64,000 bases of DNA from Aristolochia californica (GCA_029961685.1 JARWKL010000008.1:8992501-9056500); one strand, 5' to 3'. Positions 1-12,375 are shown, numbered from the stretch's first letter. The notes: a model not told the origin generated them from the letters alone. Made by a program: numbers and translations.

Positions 1-394
1 CACCATCTGAACACGGAAAAGGGTCACCGGAAGAAATCAGTAATTGATCTTTCTGATTTTGTGGATGGAAGACAAGGGAATGGATTAAAACTAGGAGAGA
101 AAGGGGATATTTTTTAATTACCTACATCATAAGCTTCGTTGATCCGATGAAACTGAACGCCACAGTTGTTCCCCTTGCATACATCTAGATGATACTAAAA
201 AAAATTGTGAGAGAAGCATGGGAAATGGCAGAGAAATATGGGAATCGCAGATACGGAATGGAAGAGAGTCCCGCGACGTGACTCTCTTCTGGTCCCGAGA
301 GAGACTCCCGAAAAATTCCCAAATCCCCTCGATTCCCGAATCGCCGCTCGTTAAATTAACGAGTTCGGCTCGCGGTTAAACGAGCCGATTTCGT

Positions 395-478
395 ATCTCG
401 ATTTCGGGAAATAACGAATCGAACCGAGCCGGCACCGAGCCGAACTCAAGCCGCTCGCGAGCCGGCTCGGTTTGAAGC
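395..478. repeat. Cluster of CGAGCCG/CGGCTCG motifs, possible DNA-transposon subterminal region
   Basis: This short GC-rich stretch carries at least six copies of GAGCCG or its complement CGGCTC in both orientations, including the palindrome GAGCCGGCTC, and ends in a sequence whose complement starts AGGGGTGGCTTC. Dense inverted motifs next to an AGGGGTGG-like end are typical of hAT-type subterminal repeats. I did not find the opposite end, so the element type is inference. Confidence 0.3.
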
Positions 479-479
479 C

Positions 480-2357
480 ACCCCTACTTAGAAGTGTAGT
501 AATAAGCTTCTCCATCACAGTGTCCCAACACAAGGCACCAATGCTGACAACAATCAGCAACCAAGAAGTCCGTCAATAATAATGTCTCAGTCAAATAGAC
601 ACAATAGCAACAACGGATATGGGCCAATGCCCAAATAATGAAAGTCCTTAATAAGGACATATGAAATAATCCGTAGCGAGTCCATCCTTGAATAAGGAGA
701 ATATGCACCAAATAAAAAGCTAGAACCAACCGAGTAATATAATGAAGTAAGAAAGTAATTTCCAAGCCTTGGTAAACTTGAAGCCGAGAGTTATTGATCC
801 TCTTAAGACTGGAAAGGGCTAATAATCAATTCAAGAAAGAATAGATTAAGTACAAGCTCACCAAAAATATTTGTGAACCACCTCATAACTAAACTTAGCC
901 CGAGATGTCCTTCCTTGGAAAATTGAGCTAGCCCGAATTGATGATGGGCTTAGATCAATTTTCCATCTCAATTTTTCATCCACTAATTAAAGAGGCCAAT
1001 AGTAATAACTTCACAATAGCTCAAATATCAATTGGCATAATTTGTTTAAGAAGAACCAAACCAAATCAAAGGGTTCAAGTTGTCTCAGCTCAAGGAAGAA
1101 TTCGAGACCAATCTTCCAATTTCAACTTGAACCAAATTATTGACTTGTGAATTAATCATGCACTTACTTAAGGAAACTCTTGGCTAGCCAAAAATCATAT
1201 CTTTCTTAATCAAAAGGATGATAATCAAATTATCCACCTAATCATGATCTTGAAAAGATTTTTCATAAAATCAATCACTTCCAAATATAAATAAGGAAAT
1301 TTTCCCTTATATTATGGCACTACTTGCCAAAAAAATCAATCTTTCCTTGCTTTAATACTTAAGGATATCAAATTAGATTCTTGTAATCTTTCCAAATCAC
1401 CAACAAAATCTGACAAAATTCGTGGCTGGCCAAAAAAATTCAGAATTCAGAATAGGAACACTTCTTCTCTTTGACAAAATAAATCAAAAAAAGTTTCTGA
1501 AAAATAAGATGATCTTCTAAAGATTCTTCCAAATATTGGTAGTTAACAAACATAAACTTTCCAAGGGTAGATCATGAGATACTTTCCTGATATTGTTGAT
1601 CAATAACAGCAACTCAAAAAATGAAGCAAAAGATTTGGCTTAAATTCGGATCTTTGCATGCAACAGGATACCAACATGACCTTTGATTCTTCCAATGCGA
1701 ATATCTCCTTAAATATAGATCAGATTTACATGAAATTTTCTCCTTCTGAAACTAAACTTGTACCTTTCATTCAAGTATAAATTCTCTTCCTAAAATATAC
1801 TCCTTTTGAGATAAATAATTTGATAGATTTCGGATTTTGTAATCTGGCTGAACTGAGTACTCTTTTTCCTTTGGCCAGCATGACCATTGACTCTTCTAAG
1901 ATCAATATCTCCATATAAAAACTCAAATTGAGAATTGTTTGAATAGTTAAGAAAATAGACTTACATATCTTTCTTTTGATATATAATTCTCCATATAAAG
2001 TCTCGTTCTTGATGGCATAAAACAGCTCGAAAGTTGAAGTTTTCTACTGCTGCACGAAACTTTTCTACTGCTTGACCTTTTCTACTTCAGATGTCGATTT
2101 CTTTTTCTAAAAAAATCTTATCTCAACGATTCGTTTTGAGTTGGAAACTAGACTCAAATATCTTTCCAACGATATATAATTTGCTATATTAAAAATACAA
2201 TAAGAGAGTTAAAAGTACAATGAAAAATATGAATTGGGAAAGAAGACTAAAGGAAAAACAAAAAACTCCTCTTGTTTCTTTTTTTCTTCTTCTTCCTCTC
2301 CTTCTTCTCCATCTTCTTCTCCTTTTCCATCTCAGATCTTTCTCCGTTTTGACACCA
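480..2357. other. AT-rich stretch without a recognisable gene, possibly a retrotransposon leader
   Basis: I see no convincing coding sequence here. The 3' end holds a CT-rich tract (about 2275-2335) followed by TTTGACACCA at 2348-2357. That is a degraded match to the complement of an initiator-tRNA primer binding site directly beside the LTR at 2358. The stretch may therefore be the untranslated leader of a minus-strand Copia element whose coding part is missing or off the window. It lies in the downstream intron or flank of gene A. Confidence 0.3.
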
Positions 2358-2754
2358 TGTTGATTAGAACATCGAGCAAAGTAAGAGAGGGAGAGGAGAA
2401 GAAAAGAAGAAGAGAAGAGGAGAAAAAGGGGGAGAGAGAGAACCTTAGGGCTAAGAGAGAGTTTGGACGAATTAAGAGAAGGAAAGAGAGCTTGAATGCT
2501 CTACTCCAAGCCAAGGGCCTTAATTTATAGTTTTAGAGAGGATGTTACAATATCTATAATGCCCTTAGGACTACAACCTTTACATAAGAAAAGACATAAG
2601 TAGACATGTTCCTCCTTGACTAATTATACCCTTGTGCCATTTTTATGATAAGTCTTCTTATTTACCATGATGTCACCTCTCTTGGATGTGTGGGCTTTCT
2701 CCTTGGATGTGTGAGTCTTCCTTGGTTGTGTGGGCTTGAGCCCATCTTCCAACA
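2358..2754 (-). mobile_element. Copia-type LTR (minus), single copy
   Basis: The segment starts TGTTGATTAG and ends CTTCCAACA. It has the same layout as the LTRs of the inner Copia at 50352-56360: a GA-rich block, a phrase about short stretches of 'ctctatttatag', a block with 'gccctta-ggactacaac', and repeated 'gtgggcttgagcccatcttcc'. A pyrimidine-rich sequence followed by CTCAAGCC lies just above it, which on the minus strand is a polypurine tract. A degraded primer-binding site lies just below. No 5-bp target duplication is visible at the two ends. It may be a junction LTR of two elements or a decayed end. Confidence 0.55.
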
Positions 2755-3395
2755 TCTCTTACCCCTCAAGCCAAAACAAAGTTATTATGTTTTTCCTGTT
2801 CAATATGAACAGCAATTGTCTGTGATAGTTTTGATGCCGAGTTTGAGTCCTAGGGGTAGCAATAACCCTTGTTGGTTATTGAAATTTTTACAAGAAGAAA
2901 AAAGATGGGAGAGATTAGCGTTTACAAACCCCTCTCACCTATTTATAACTTAAATAATATCAAAATTACATCCAAGTCATGTAACCTATAAACCCTACAA
3001 ATTCAGTTTCTAAGTAGAAAATACTTACTGGAAAACACGTTAAGCTAATTATACATGTTAACCCTCCCTTTCAAGTTGGAGCATGTAGCTTCAACTAGTT
3101 ACAGGAACTTGTTTCACAGTACTAAAAGCATAAAAAGAAAATACAAAAAATTTATTCTTCAACAAAAAAATTGCTCTTCAAGAAACTCAGATCTATGTGG
3201 CTTGCTAAAATGTAATATAAAGTACAGTTTGGTCTTTCTGCATGGTTTGAATATTTCAGAGAGAGTACTATCATGTTCAGAATGTTTAGATGTGTCTATG
3301 GTCCATTTTTTATGTTATTTAGAGGTGTAGATGGGTAGTAGTTAGAGTTAAGTGTTAAAGGGGTAAATGTGTAATTGTCCCTTAATCTCACTTAA
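2755..3395 (-). mobile_element. Decayed Copia end with polypurine-tract-like site
   Basis: No gene is visible. At about 3060-3085 the sequence reads CCCTCCCTTTCAAGTTGGAG, whose complement is a polypurine tract of the kind that precedes a Copia 3' LTR on the minus strand. The AT-rich sequence below it (about 2815-3060, with a 'cacctatttataac' block) may be the matching LTR. Boundaries are uncertain and there is no supporting partner LTR. Confidence 0.3.
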
Positions 3396-3790
3396 GTGAA
3401 TAAGAAGGATTATTGGTTGAATTCTGAACCACAACAAGAACTCTTCTCAGGCACTCTCCCAGCACTCCTTTCTCCTTTTTCTTCTTCCTCTCTTCTCTCA
3501 TTCTTCTATTTCTTTTTCTCCCTTAATCCAGTATATCACAATAGAACAAAGCATATTGAGATCGATCGGCATTTTATGAAAGAGAAGCTAGATGGAGTAT
3601 TGTGTATTCCATTTATTTCTACCAAACCATAGGTAGCATATATGTTCACGAAGAGTCTTCAATCACAGCAATTTTGACTTCCTAATTGGTAAGCTCGGAA
3701 CGTTCAACATTTATAAACCAACTTGAGGGAGAGAGTTGAAATATGTCCAGATTCATTCTCCTACGTTGTATATATTGTAGCCATTGTAGT
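3396..3790 (+). mobile_element. 3' end of a plus-strand Copia element (RNase H tail, PPT)
   Basis: Around 3527-3632 one reading frame encodes VYHNRTKHIEIDRHFMKEKL, the hallmark C-terminal RNase H segment of Ty1/Copia polyproteins, in which 'RTKHIEID.HF' is strongly conserved. About 90 bp after the stop the sequence TTGAGGGAGAGAG (3723-3735) is a plausible polypurine tract, so a 3' LTR would begin near 3735. Everything upstream of RNase H is missing, so this is a 5'-truncated fragment inside the gene A region. Confidence 0.55.
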
Positions 3791-4186
3791 TGTGATTAAA
3801 TAAAAATTGAAAAAGAAGTTTTTATTTTTCATTCCCTTTATTATTAAAACTATGGGGTTTGGTGACAGAGTCACTAGATAAGGGTCAGATTTCGATTTGA
3901 CACATTGCCATCCCTATCCCACTTTAATTTGAAATATACCCACTTATTTTTTCTCCTTTTTAACCCCTAATATTTTCACTTACTAAAGGTCACAGTTTTA
4001 CCTCCTTTGGCTAAATACAGCATTGATTAAGAGGAAGTTTATATAGGATGGGACAAAGAGTAAATCCCTCCCTTATCTTAGTTCCTGTATGATTAGTCAC
4101 AAATGCTGCCAAATCTGTTAAACGTTATGTAAAAAGAAAGATAATCACGAGATGCCAAAGGCAAAGAAGCAAAAGTACTGTCTTAC

Positions 4187-4988
4187 CCTGGGACCTGCAA
4201 CCTGCTGGTCTTGATAACCACTCACTGAAAGATCTTTTAATTCAACAATCTGACTTATTTCAGTTAAGTGAAAACCTAAACTTACCATATCTGAACCTCT
4301 TGAACTAATGGTTGCCTTTCCATTAAAAGCAGGCAAGTCTTCAATATGTACATCAAAGGCATTTGCTTGTTTTGGTGCAGGAGCTTCAGTCAAGCCTTGT
4401 GCTGCCTCAGACTTTCCATCTGAACAGTGTATCTCTTTGGCATCAGAAATTGGATCCCGTGCTTCAACAACTATATTGCTGGAAAGGTCTCTAAAACTAT
4501 TCTCCACCGCAGCTTCAGGAAGTGCAATAGAAGCTTCTTCGACAAGTTTATGGTTGTTGATCAAACTGGGAAAGCCATTGTCAGGTCGCCCAATCCCCTG
4601 ATTCACACTGATAACCTTGTTACACTCTTCAGGTTCAGAAACAACATGATTATCTGCATGATTTGCATGCGCTTCCTCTGATGTCTGTTCAACTATAGTA
4701 TGATCCCTGTCCAAAGATATCTCACAGGCCCTATCCTCCTCTCCGGGAAGGAACGTAAAATCCTCTTGACTCAAGTTAATTTCAGTACCACATAGATGGG
4801 ACAAGGACACAGGACTTTCAGGATCTTTGACCACATTTTCAATTTCAGATATTGGCGTAGCGGGGCCCAGCACTCTATTTTCCTGAATTATTTCTCGGAC
4901 AATTTCCCGTACGGTGTAAAATGATCCACCGACTTCCTTATTGGTGAGGTTCAGAGAGGGAAAGTTTCCATTATTTGAAGCACGATAC
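4187..4988 (-). CDS. Gene A, second coding exon: AT3G52170-like DNA-binding protein
   Basis: This 802-bp exon encodes 267 residues plus one base completing a split codon. It opens with YRASNNGNFPSLNLTNKEVG and then SFYTVREIVREIIQENRVLG, the conserved block of the plant family annotated in Arabidopsis as a DNA-binding protein (AT3G52170). The rest is acidic, low-conservation sequence. The acceptor (TTGCTTTCAG before 4988) and donor (GTAAGAC after 4187) are good. It joins in phase with the exon at 29634-29771: AA plus G gives a Lys codon and the reading runs VFVKK-YRASNNG. The biochemical role of the family is poorly known to me; DNA binding is an annotation, not something shown here. Later exons were not found below 4186, so the gene is partial. 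Confidence 0.8.
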
Positions 4989-5216
4989 CTGAAAGCAAGT
5001 TCATATCCTATGAGATGCAGCATGTTATCTAAACATTAAACATATAGTATTAATTTCTGAATCTACACCACCAAAGGCATCTTTCAAAGATAACATCATT
5101 TTCACCTCTGGAGACAACAGAGAAATAAATCATTTTACAAAAAAGGAGTTTATCTTCCTATTTACCATCATATCTTTCTCATGTAGTTTCAGTACAAAAA
5201 GGAGTTTGTTAGCACT

Positions 5217-5574
5217 CCTAAACCAAGATTTAAATGGATTTTAAAACTTAAAAAAGCAGAGATCTAGATGAGAAAAGATGAGAAATAAGGAGAACAAAGG
5301 CTTTGGAGAGGAGCAGCACTGGCTGCCTTGGAGTGTGTGCCAAAAAAAAAGCATGCCCCCCCTTCTTTTTATCAGAGTTTTAAGTAAACTTTACATAAAG
5401 GACAAAAATGCCCGTCAAGACACAAACTTATATATCTCCTAGAAAAAAAAACATCTCTAAAATGAATGAAAATTGAACTATAGGCATATGAAGACATTGT
5501 CTACCTAACAAACATAATAGAAAATAAAATTATAACATAAAAATGACCAAAACACCTCTGAACTGATTTTAATA
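5217..5574 (-). repeat. 3' LTR of Copia C1
   Basis: The segment starts TGTTAGCACTCC and ends next to a minus-strand polypurine tract (CTCCCCTTCAAGC at 5575-5587). The end is weak (TTTTAATA rather than CAACA). Its partner 5' LTR was not found, so the limits rest on the terminal TGTTAG and the polypurine tract. Confidence 0.5.
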
Positions 5575-5586
5575 CTCCCCTTCAAG

Positions 5587-5970
5587 CTAGAGAATAGATA
5601 TCAAATAACCCCAGCTTGTCATAGAAAGATACATGTTCACATCTTCCCAATGGCTTGGTAAACACATCCCCAATTGGTCTAAAGATACTACATATGAAGT
5701 TACCATTTTTCCTTGCGTAACTACATCTCTAATAAAATGGCAATCAACCTTTATATGTTTAGTTCTCTCGTGGAATAGTGTAGTTTGCAATAAAGATGGC
5801 CCCATGATCATCACACTTCATGACCATAGGACCTAGTAACTCGAAACCATACTCGAGAAGAACAAATTTAATCCACATAAGCTCACTAACCATGTGAATC
5901 ATTGCTCGATATTCGTCTTCTGCACTAGATCTAGCCACAACTGTTTGTTTTTTACATTTTCAGCTTACCA
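5587..5970 (-). pseudogene. Copia C1 RNase H fragment
   Basis: The minus strand encodes LFHERTKHIKVDCHFIRD, the conserved tail of the Copia RNase H domain, followed by a degenerate C-terminus that reaches a stop just before the polypurine tract. The upstream part (to 5970) continues in broken frames and is cut by the LINE insertion at 5988. The matching RT half resumes at 12437 beyond the LINE. Confidence 0.65.
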
Positions 5971-5971
5971 A

Positions 5972-5987
5972 GTTACCTTCAATAAAA
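5972..5987 (+). repeat. Left target-site duplication of the 6.4-kb LINE
   Basis: The 16-bp sequence GTTACCTTCAATAAAA here is repeated exactly at 12421-12436, directly after the LINE poly(A). A duplication of this length is expected from target-primed reverse transcription. Confidence 0.92.
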
Positions 5988-5999
5988 TGGAGAGAAAAA

Positions 6000-8528
6000 A
6001 TGGAAACGTCGGATATAGAGGCTCAACAGAGACAAGAGGACAGGGAAAAATCGCCGGCGACGGAGGAGGATGGGCCCTGGAGCACGGTGAAGGGAAGGTC
6101 TGCAATTCACGAAAGAAGCAGCAGAAGAGGAGAAGCATCGTGGGTACACGGTGACACAGAACTCTCGATGGAGCTAACGCAGGGACAGGCAATTCGCATA
6201 ACGATAAGGAATGGGCAAAGAAGATCGTATATCTCTATCCCCCCTGCTTCAATCTCGGATTTTGCCCCCGTTTTGGAAGAAGGAGATTACGGAAATGCTC
6301 AGAGATTTCGTGAAATCCGCATCGATGAAATTTCTTTTACCATATCTGCATTCTAGAAAAAAAGATATCAGAGAGCTAAAAATTCTTCAGAGGAGAGGAC
6401 TCAAAGTCATGGCGCGCGTGTACTTACAGGAATTTCTCGAAGATTATCACTGTTGGAAAGAGCTGTGACGCTCGATCCTGGCTCTCGGCGAGAAAATGGT
6501 TAAGATCTCTGCGACGAGAAAGGGAAAGAACAATCTACCTCCTAGGAAAGATGTTCGTCATTTCCCACCCCTTCCAATGTCCATTTCGAACAACAAAATT
6601 CCTAAACCCTCTTTCTCTATATCACCCTCAAACCCCCACAAGAAAATCCCCCAAACTCCCGATAAACTCCTGGTCATAAATCTACCGGATCTTTTCGAAA
6701 ATGGAAAACAGAAACTCAGCACAAGCCTCATCGTGGAATCCCCCTCAGCGAGATGGAATAGCCTCAGACTCACTCTCTGGTTTAGCGAGTTTTTCTCTCT
6801 TCAACCAAAAATTGCGTGGATGGAACCCGGGAAGTGGTTGGTTACTACGAAATCGAGAGAGGAAACGGAAGAAATTTTGGGGAATAAGAAATGGCTACAA
6901 GAAGAGGAACTATCTGCGACAGAATGGGAAACAACTCCGGTAGGGCAGCCTCTCGGCCAATGGGTTTCAATCCGTAGCCTACCAATCGAACTATGGGCGG
7001 AGGAGGTACTCAGTAAAAATTTTACTTCCTTCGGAAAGATAATACAATGGTCGGAATCCACAGCAAATGGCTCCAGACTGGATGTTGCGATGGCTTTCGT
7101 CGACCCCAACTGTCAATGGAGAGAGACGGGCTACCAAAAACTGAGCTTCAGTAAAGATTTCGTATGGCTAGAGGTGTCTTTCGGGGAGCTCGGTGTGTTG
7201 TGGCCACCGGAAGGTCGCCGGACGTGAAAGAGACACTATTCCGGAGACTCCAGCCAGCGTGACTTCGGGAGGAGGTAACTCTGCGTATACTCAACGAAGT
7301 TTCTCCACTTCGGGTGAGTCAGCATCACTCCCGAATCATGACTCACACAAAAGCTCGAATGCGAACTCAGAGGGGAGTTTTTCGAGAAGCACATCGATCC
7401 CGGAAAAAAGGTACATCTGTCAGATAAAGTTAATTTGATTTCTGATTCAAAGTTTGAAAAAGGGGACTCTGCAACCGAGGCTTTAAAATTATCTCGAAAC
7501 CCCAAAAAGCTACCGAGGGTAGCGTGTCTAGGCTCTCTTCCAGTTTACCCCTCACAGCACCCAACACATCACTCACGGACTCCAACGAGCAGTGCACTCA
7601 TTCCCTCCTCACCTTAATTCAAAATTCAAATCAAAACAAGGAAAAGGGTGTACCGAGTACAAATACATTCTCGGAAATCGTGTCCCTTCAAAATTCAACA
7701 ATAAAGTGTTAGCGTATCCCGATAAAATAGCCCGGTTCAGAAATCGAGTCTAACACTTCACGCCTCTCGGATAATACTGGTGTTTCAATTTTTTCAAACT
7801 CCAAGAATACCCTCTCCCCTATCTCTACGTCTTTCTTTTCATCCAGACCCAAGTTTACCCAACAGAAACATCCCTCCACTCATCCCGAGATTACAAAAAG
7901 GCAAAAACAAAAAGAGAAGATAAATTTGTACCTCGAGCCAAGAGCCTCTCATGCGCATCAGCCCGAGGAACCAGTAATCACATCGGGCTTTCATGCCTCA
8001 AGCTCAGATTCAGGAGAAAGTCACGAATCCGTCTTCCCCCCGACCTCTGTCTCTTTCAGGGAATGGAATGAACATTTTCAAGGAGCTACTCTAAGTCTTC
8101 TTCCAATTCCTGCCGAGCAAGGATCAAACCCGTAGAGAAAAGAAAGGTTGGCGAATTTCACAGAATTATCAAGCACTCAAATGGAGACTGATCAAGCAGA
8201 ATACCCAGGCCAAGGAAAACTCCCTAACATGGTTCCAAGCTCTCCCCCTCTACAGAATACTTACCAGAGAAGTAGAGGAAATCTGGAAACTAATTTATCT
8301 CAGAGAGAAGCTACTAGTCTTGCTGTAAAAAAGAATATAGATCCGGCTCCTTCTCCCACTGACAGAGCTGAGAGTATTGTGAAGGAACCTCACATGGAAA
8401 ATAAAAAATATGATGAAGAGACATGGCAAAATATGATGGAATTGGCACGCCTAATGGGCGTGATGTATCAAGGACAGCTGAATGGGGACATTGCGGCGTT
8501 GGGAGTTCATGGCCGGGGTAGCAAATGA
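6000..8528 (+). pseudogene. LINE ORF1 (DUF4283-type nucleic-acid-binding protein), frameshifted
   Basis: ORF1 is read in pieces: 6000-6356, 6211-6468, 6496-7227 and 8148-8528, with stops between. The 6496-7227 piece contains PLGQWVSIRSLPIELWAEEV followed by FTSFGKIIQWSE, the core of the DUF4283 domain, an RRM-like fold common in plant L1 ORF1 proteins. The following portion is Ser/Pro-rich and unconserved. The last piece ends in GVHGRGSK and its TGA (8526-8528) overlaps the ATG of ORF2 (8525-8527). In L1 elements this protein is thought to bind the element RNA. Decay makes a full product impossible. Confidence 0.75.
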
Positions 8529-9530
8529 TCTTGCTGTCTTGGAATGTCAAAGGGATTGGCACTACCTGGAAGCGCGGCACGATATCAAGTTAGCTATCTC
8601 AATTCAAGCATTCAATTGTCATATTCCAAGAAACAAAGTGTCAAGAGATGACAGATGATATTGCCAAAGAACTTTGGGCATGCCCCTCAATTAAGTGGGC
8701 AGCGGTGAATGCTATTGGCCACTCCGGAGGTATCTTTGTTGCATGGGACACGGCAAAGTTTTGACTCTCTTAATATAATGGAAGGTTGCTTCTCTTTGGG
8801 TATACAGTTCAGAGATCTCTCCACTAACAGAATTTGGTGTGTGGGTGGAGTATACGGTCCAACTAGTTACAGGGACCCTAGCCTTCTCTGGTAAGAGCTC
8901 AGTATGCTTCTGGAGAATTGGAATCTCCCATGGCTCCTTGCAGGGGATTTTAATGCCATCAGATACTATCATGAGAAGAGCCCCCTAGCTATCCGCATTA
9001 CAGCCTCTATGCGAGGCTTCTCAGACTTCATTGGGGGGAATGGTTTGGAGGAGATTCCCTCATCTGGGAAGAATTACACATGGACAAACAATCAGCAGCA
9101 ATCCGTATTATCTAAATTGGATCGGTTCTTGGCATGTAACAACTGGCTGCAGATATTTGGAAATGTTACTGAAAGAGTTCTGAACAAGGTAGGCTCAGAT
9201 CCTTGGCCGATCTTGTTGACATCAATTTTTGAAAAATGGGGGCCCTCGCCTTTCCGATTTGAAAACTCTTGGTTAATGGAGGAAAAATTTGAGTCTCTTA
9301 TTGATGGTTGGTGGGATGAGGGTCCGAGTCTTGGTAGAAGGGAGTGGGCATTCCCCCAAAAACTGCGCTTCATCAAAGGAAAAATTAAGGAGTGGGCCAC
9401 TAGTCATCATACCTCTTTGGTTGCTGAGAAGGCTTCCCTCATATCCCAGATTGCGGCTCTGGACTTGGTGGAGGAACAAAGAGTTATACTCGGAGGAGTG
9501 TACCAGCAGGCCGAAGCTTACACACATTAA
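8525..9530 (+). pseudogene. LINE ORF2 endonuclease domain (exonuclease-endonuclease-phosphatase fold)
   Basis: ORF2 starts at 8525 with MILLSWNVKGIGTTWKRG, the usual N-terminus of plant L1 endonucleases. Further on the frame shows QETK, then AGDFNAI at 8904-9530 and ultimately GSDPWPI. The metal-binding E and D residues are present. The catalytic His of the conserved SDHWPI motif is replaced by Pro here, while the second LINE in this window keeps SDHWPI. Stops at about 8595 and 8895 break the frame. This domain nicks target DNA to prime reverse transcription; this copy should not do so. Confidence 0.8.
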
Positions 9531-9539
9531 CTTTTCTGG

Positions 9540-10560
9540 CATCTCCACAGCAGCTGCAGCACTAATTGAATCTCCTTTTTCTTCGGCCGAAATTGAGCGG
9601 GCCATCTTGGGCGTGGAGAGTGACAGGGCACCAGGCCCAAATGGTTTTAATGAGGACTTTCTGAAAAAGTTACGGGCTCGTCTGAAGGAAGATAGAAGTG
9701 CTATGATCCACGGCTTCTTAAAAAACGGCATCACATACCACAGCATGGGCACATCATTTATCACATTGGTTCCGAAAAAAGTAAGTGCTGAGGATTTTCG
9801 CTCCATCAGTCTTGTTACGAGTGCATATAAAATCATTGCGAAAATCTTAGCACATCGTTTAAAGGCAGTGCTCCCTCACCCACAGAGGTCAAGGCGCTTT
9901 CCTTAAGGGGAGAGAGATTCTAGATTCCACAATGGCTGCACACGAGCTAATGGACCATTTCAGACGTAATCCGGATCCGAGAATCGCCCTAAAGCTTGAT
10001 CTTGAGAAAGCTTTTGATAAAGTTAATTGGATCTTGCTTGATGAAATAATGGAAAAAATGGGATTTGGAGAAAGATGGCGATTTTGGATCAGGAATTGTG
10101 TGGGTTCAGCATCATATTCCCTTATACTCAATGGCTCGGTATGTGGATATTTTAAAGGAACCAGGGGTATTCGCCAAGGGGACCCTCTTTCCCCGATCCT
10201 ATTTAACATAGCAACAGAATTCCTATCCGCTATGTTCTATTCAGCGGTCGACCTTGGATGGCTATCTCCAACAAGTCCGCACCGGGCTTTTAATATTCCG
10301 ATTCTGCAGTACGCAGACGATACTATTATTTTTGGAGTAGGAGATATGCACAGTGCTAGGAGGATAAAGGCAATATGGGGACTTTTTGAAATAGCATCTG
10401 GGTAGAAAGTTAATTGGGGGAAAACATCTCTCATAGGATTTAATGTAGTCCAGGAGAACCTTGCAGAGATGGCAAGTTTATTTGGTTACTCTACCTACTA
10501 CACTTCCTGCAAAATATCTTGGTCTCCCTCTCTTTCATGGGCGTATTTCTCATAACTAAT
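9540..10560 (+). pseudogene. LINE ORF2 reverse transcriptase core
   Basis: Two overlapping pieces cover the RT. The first (within 9540-9906) has DRAPGPNGFN and FRSISLVTSAYKIIAKILAHRL, typical RT motifs of non-LTR elements. The second (9932-10405) has LKLDLEKAFDKVNW (motif A), GIRQGDPLSPILF (motif B) and LQYADDTIIF with the catalytic YADD at 10310-10321. Catalytic aspartates are present but frameshifts near 9900 and a stop near 10406 break the protein. Confidence 0.85.
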
Positions 10561-12375
10561 GGAACCAGGTGGTGGAAAAAATTGAAGCTCGGTTAGCAAC
10601 TTGGAAGGGGCGGCTCCTCAACAAAGCAGGTAGACTGATACTCCTCAAGTCATGTATTGTTGGCATCCCAAACTATGCGTTGTCCTTTATGCCTTGCCTG
10701 TCTTCGGTATGCAAAACCATGGATAAATTGAAAATAAGATTCCTTTGGAGAGGTTCGAGTGACTCCTTTTAAATATCAACTGGTTAGATGGGATGAAGTA
10801 TGTTTGCTTAAGAAATTAGGTGGACTAGGGATTCGGAAATCCAAAGAAATGAACAAAGCCTTGCTTCTGAAATGGATATGGAAGTTCAATACAAATTCAT
10901 CAAACCTTTGGAAGGATATGGTTCGTACCAAGTTGGGCTGGAATTCTTTATGGTGGATGTCCAGGGGAAATCGGAGAGGGCTATCCTCAATTTGGAGATC
11001 TCTTTATTTACTTCTTCCGGATTTCTCCTCAGCTTGTAGATTCTTTGTGGGCAACAGCAGGTCTCTTAAATTTTGGGACGATTGGCGGACAGGGCAGGAA
11101 CCGTTGAGAAACTCTTTTAGCAGTCTCTTTCTTATCTCCACTCAAAGGGAGATAACAGTGGCAGAAGCTTTCGAGGGGGGTAGTTTGAGCCTCCATCCCC
11201 GAAGGGGTCTTTCTGATACAGAGGCTATGGAAGCAAGCCGTTTATTGGATTCTTTGAATCATGTCAGGATGAGGCCTTCTAATGCAGACAAACTAATATG
11301 GTGACCTGACAAAAGCGGCAAATTCTCAGCTACATCTGCATACAGACACATTAATGGTTGGGACTCAACGCAGAGCGAGCATGATATCTACTTTGTGTGG
11401 CGTCTTTGTGCCCCTCCAAAGGTAAAATTCTTCATGTGGAGTGCTTGCCAAAATAAGATCCTTACAGCGGATGTGCTTCGAAGAAGGGGTCACCCCTCTA
11501 TAGACCTACTATGTCCTTTTTGTAACATTGAAGCAAAATATGCCAGCCATACCCTGCTATTATGCCAGTATTCTTGGAAGGTGTGGACCTCTATCTTTTG
11601 CAAATTGGGTTTGCAAATATGTATCTCTGCAGATCTGTTCTGTTTTAGAAAGTCAATCTATGGTTATCCCCTTCCTAGGCTTGGTAAAATGATGCTATCA
11701 GCATGTGCCAGTTTTGTGCCATGGGGGCTTTGGAATGAACGGAATAGGAGGCGGTTTGAGGCTAAATTTGAATCTGAGAAAAAAGTAGCGAAAAAAGTGA
11801 CGGGCCAAATATCCACCAGGCTCCTGACAAAAAAGTCTTTCTGCTCTTTCAAGGGCACTTCCATTCGTGAAAACTGGAGCAACCTAGCACGGATGCATTT
11901 GGGGACCAAGATTCAAGTTATGAAAGAATGGGCACCCCCGGAGGTTGGATACTTAAAATTGAATTTTGATGGTTCTTCTCTCGGCAATAAGGGGATCGTA
12001 GGTTTCGGAGGTGTGATTTCGGACTCATCTGGCAATCAATGTATTTCTTCTGCGGGTCCATTAGGCATATCCGACTCAACGTCTGCAGAGCTACATGGTC
12101 TTCTCAATGGGCTCCGGATTTTTAAAGATAAATGCAGTGGCCCAATTCACATTGAAGGGGATTCCAAGGTAGTCATTGGATGGGGTCGTGGCACTTCCTT
12201 TCCGCCATGGAGGCATTGGGAAATTTTCCAGGAGATTTTAGAGATTACCACATTATTTTCTTGTATTTGGTCTCACATTCCGAGATCTGCAAATTCGGCA
12301 GCAGATATGCTTGCCAAGCAGGGAGCATCTCTTCAACATCTTGTTGTTAGGGATTTGCTCCCTATCTCTTTGTAA
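10561..12375 (+). pseudogene. LINE ORF2 C-terminus: thumb, zf-RVT and RNase H
   Basis: After broken pieces (10569-10772, 10759-11304) the frame from 11395 is open to 12375. It encodes the zf-RVT region (APPKVKFFMWSACQNKILTA, then CPFCN and HTLLLCQYSW) and a plant-type RNase H with LNFDGSSLGN, SAELHGL, IEGDSKVV and RSANSAADMLAKQ. These supply the expected D-E-D-D catalytic residues. The frame stops 45 bp before the poly(A). This last piece has no internal stop and could in principle be translated alone, but nothing suggests that it is. Confidence 0.85.

Noticed and set aside
1..117. Open plus-strand frame at the left edge with KGHRKKSVIDLSDFVDG-like sequence ending at TAA
   Set aside because: 38 open codons are not enough for a call, I do not recognise the peptide, and a splice-like minus-strand reading of the same bases is equally possible.
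2234..2530. ORFs on both strands across a CT/GA-rich tract
   Set aside because: Low-complexity Ser/Arg/Lys/Glu sequence caused by purine-pyrimidine bias; most of it lies in an LTR.
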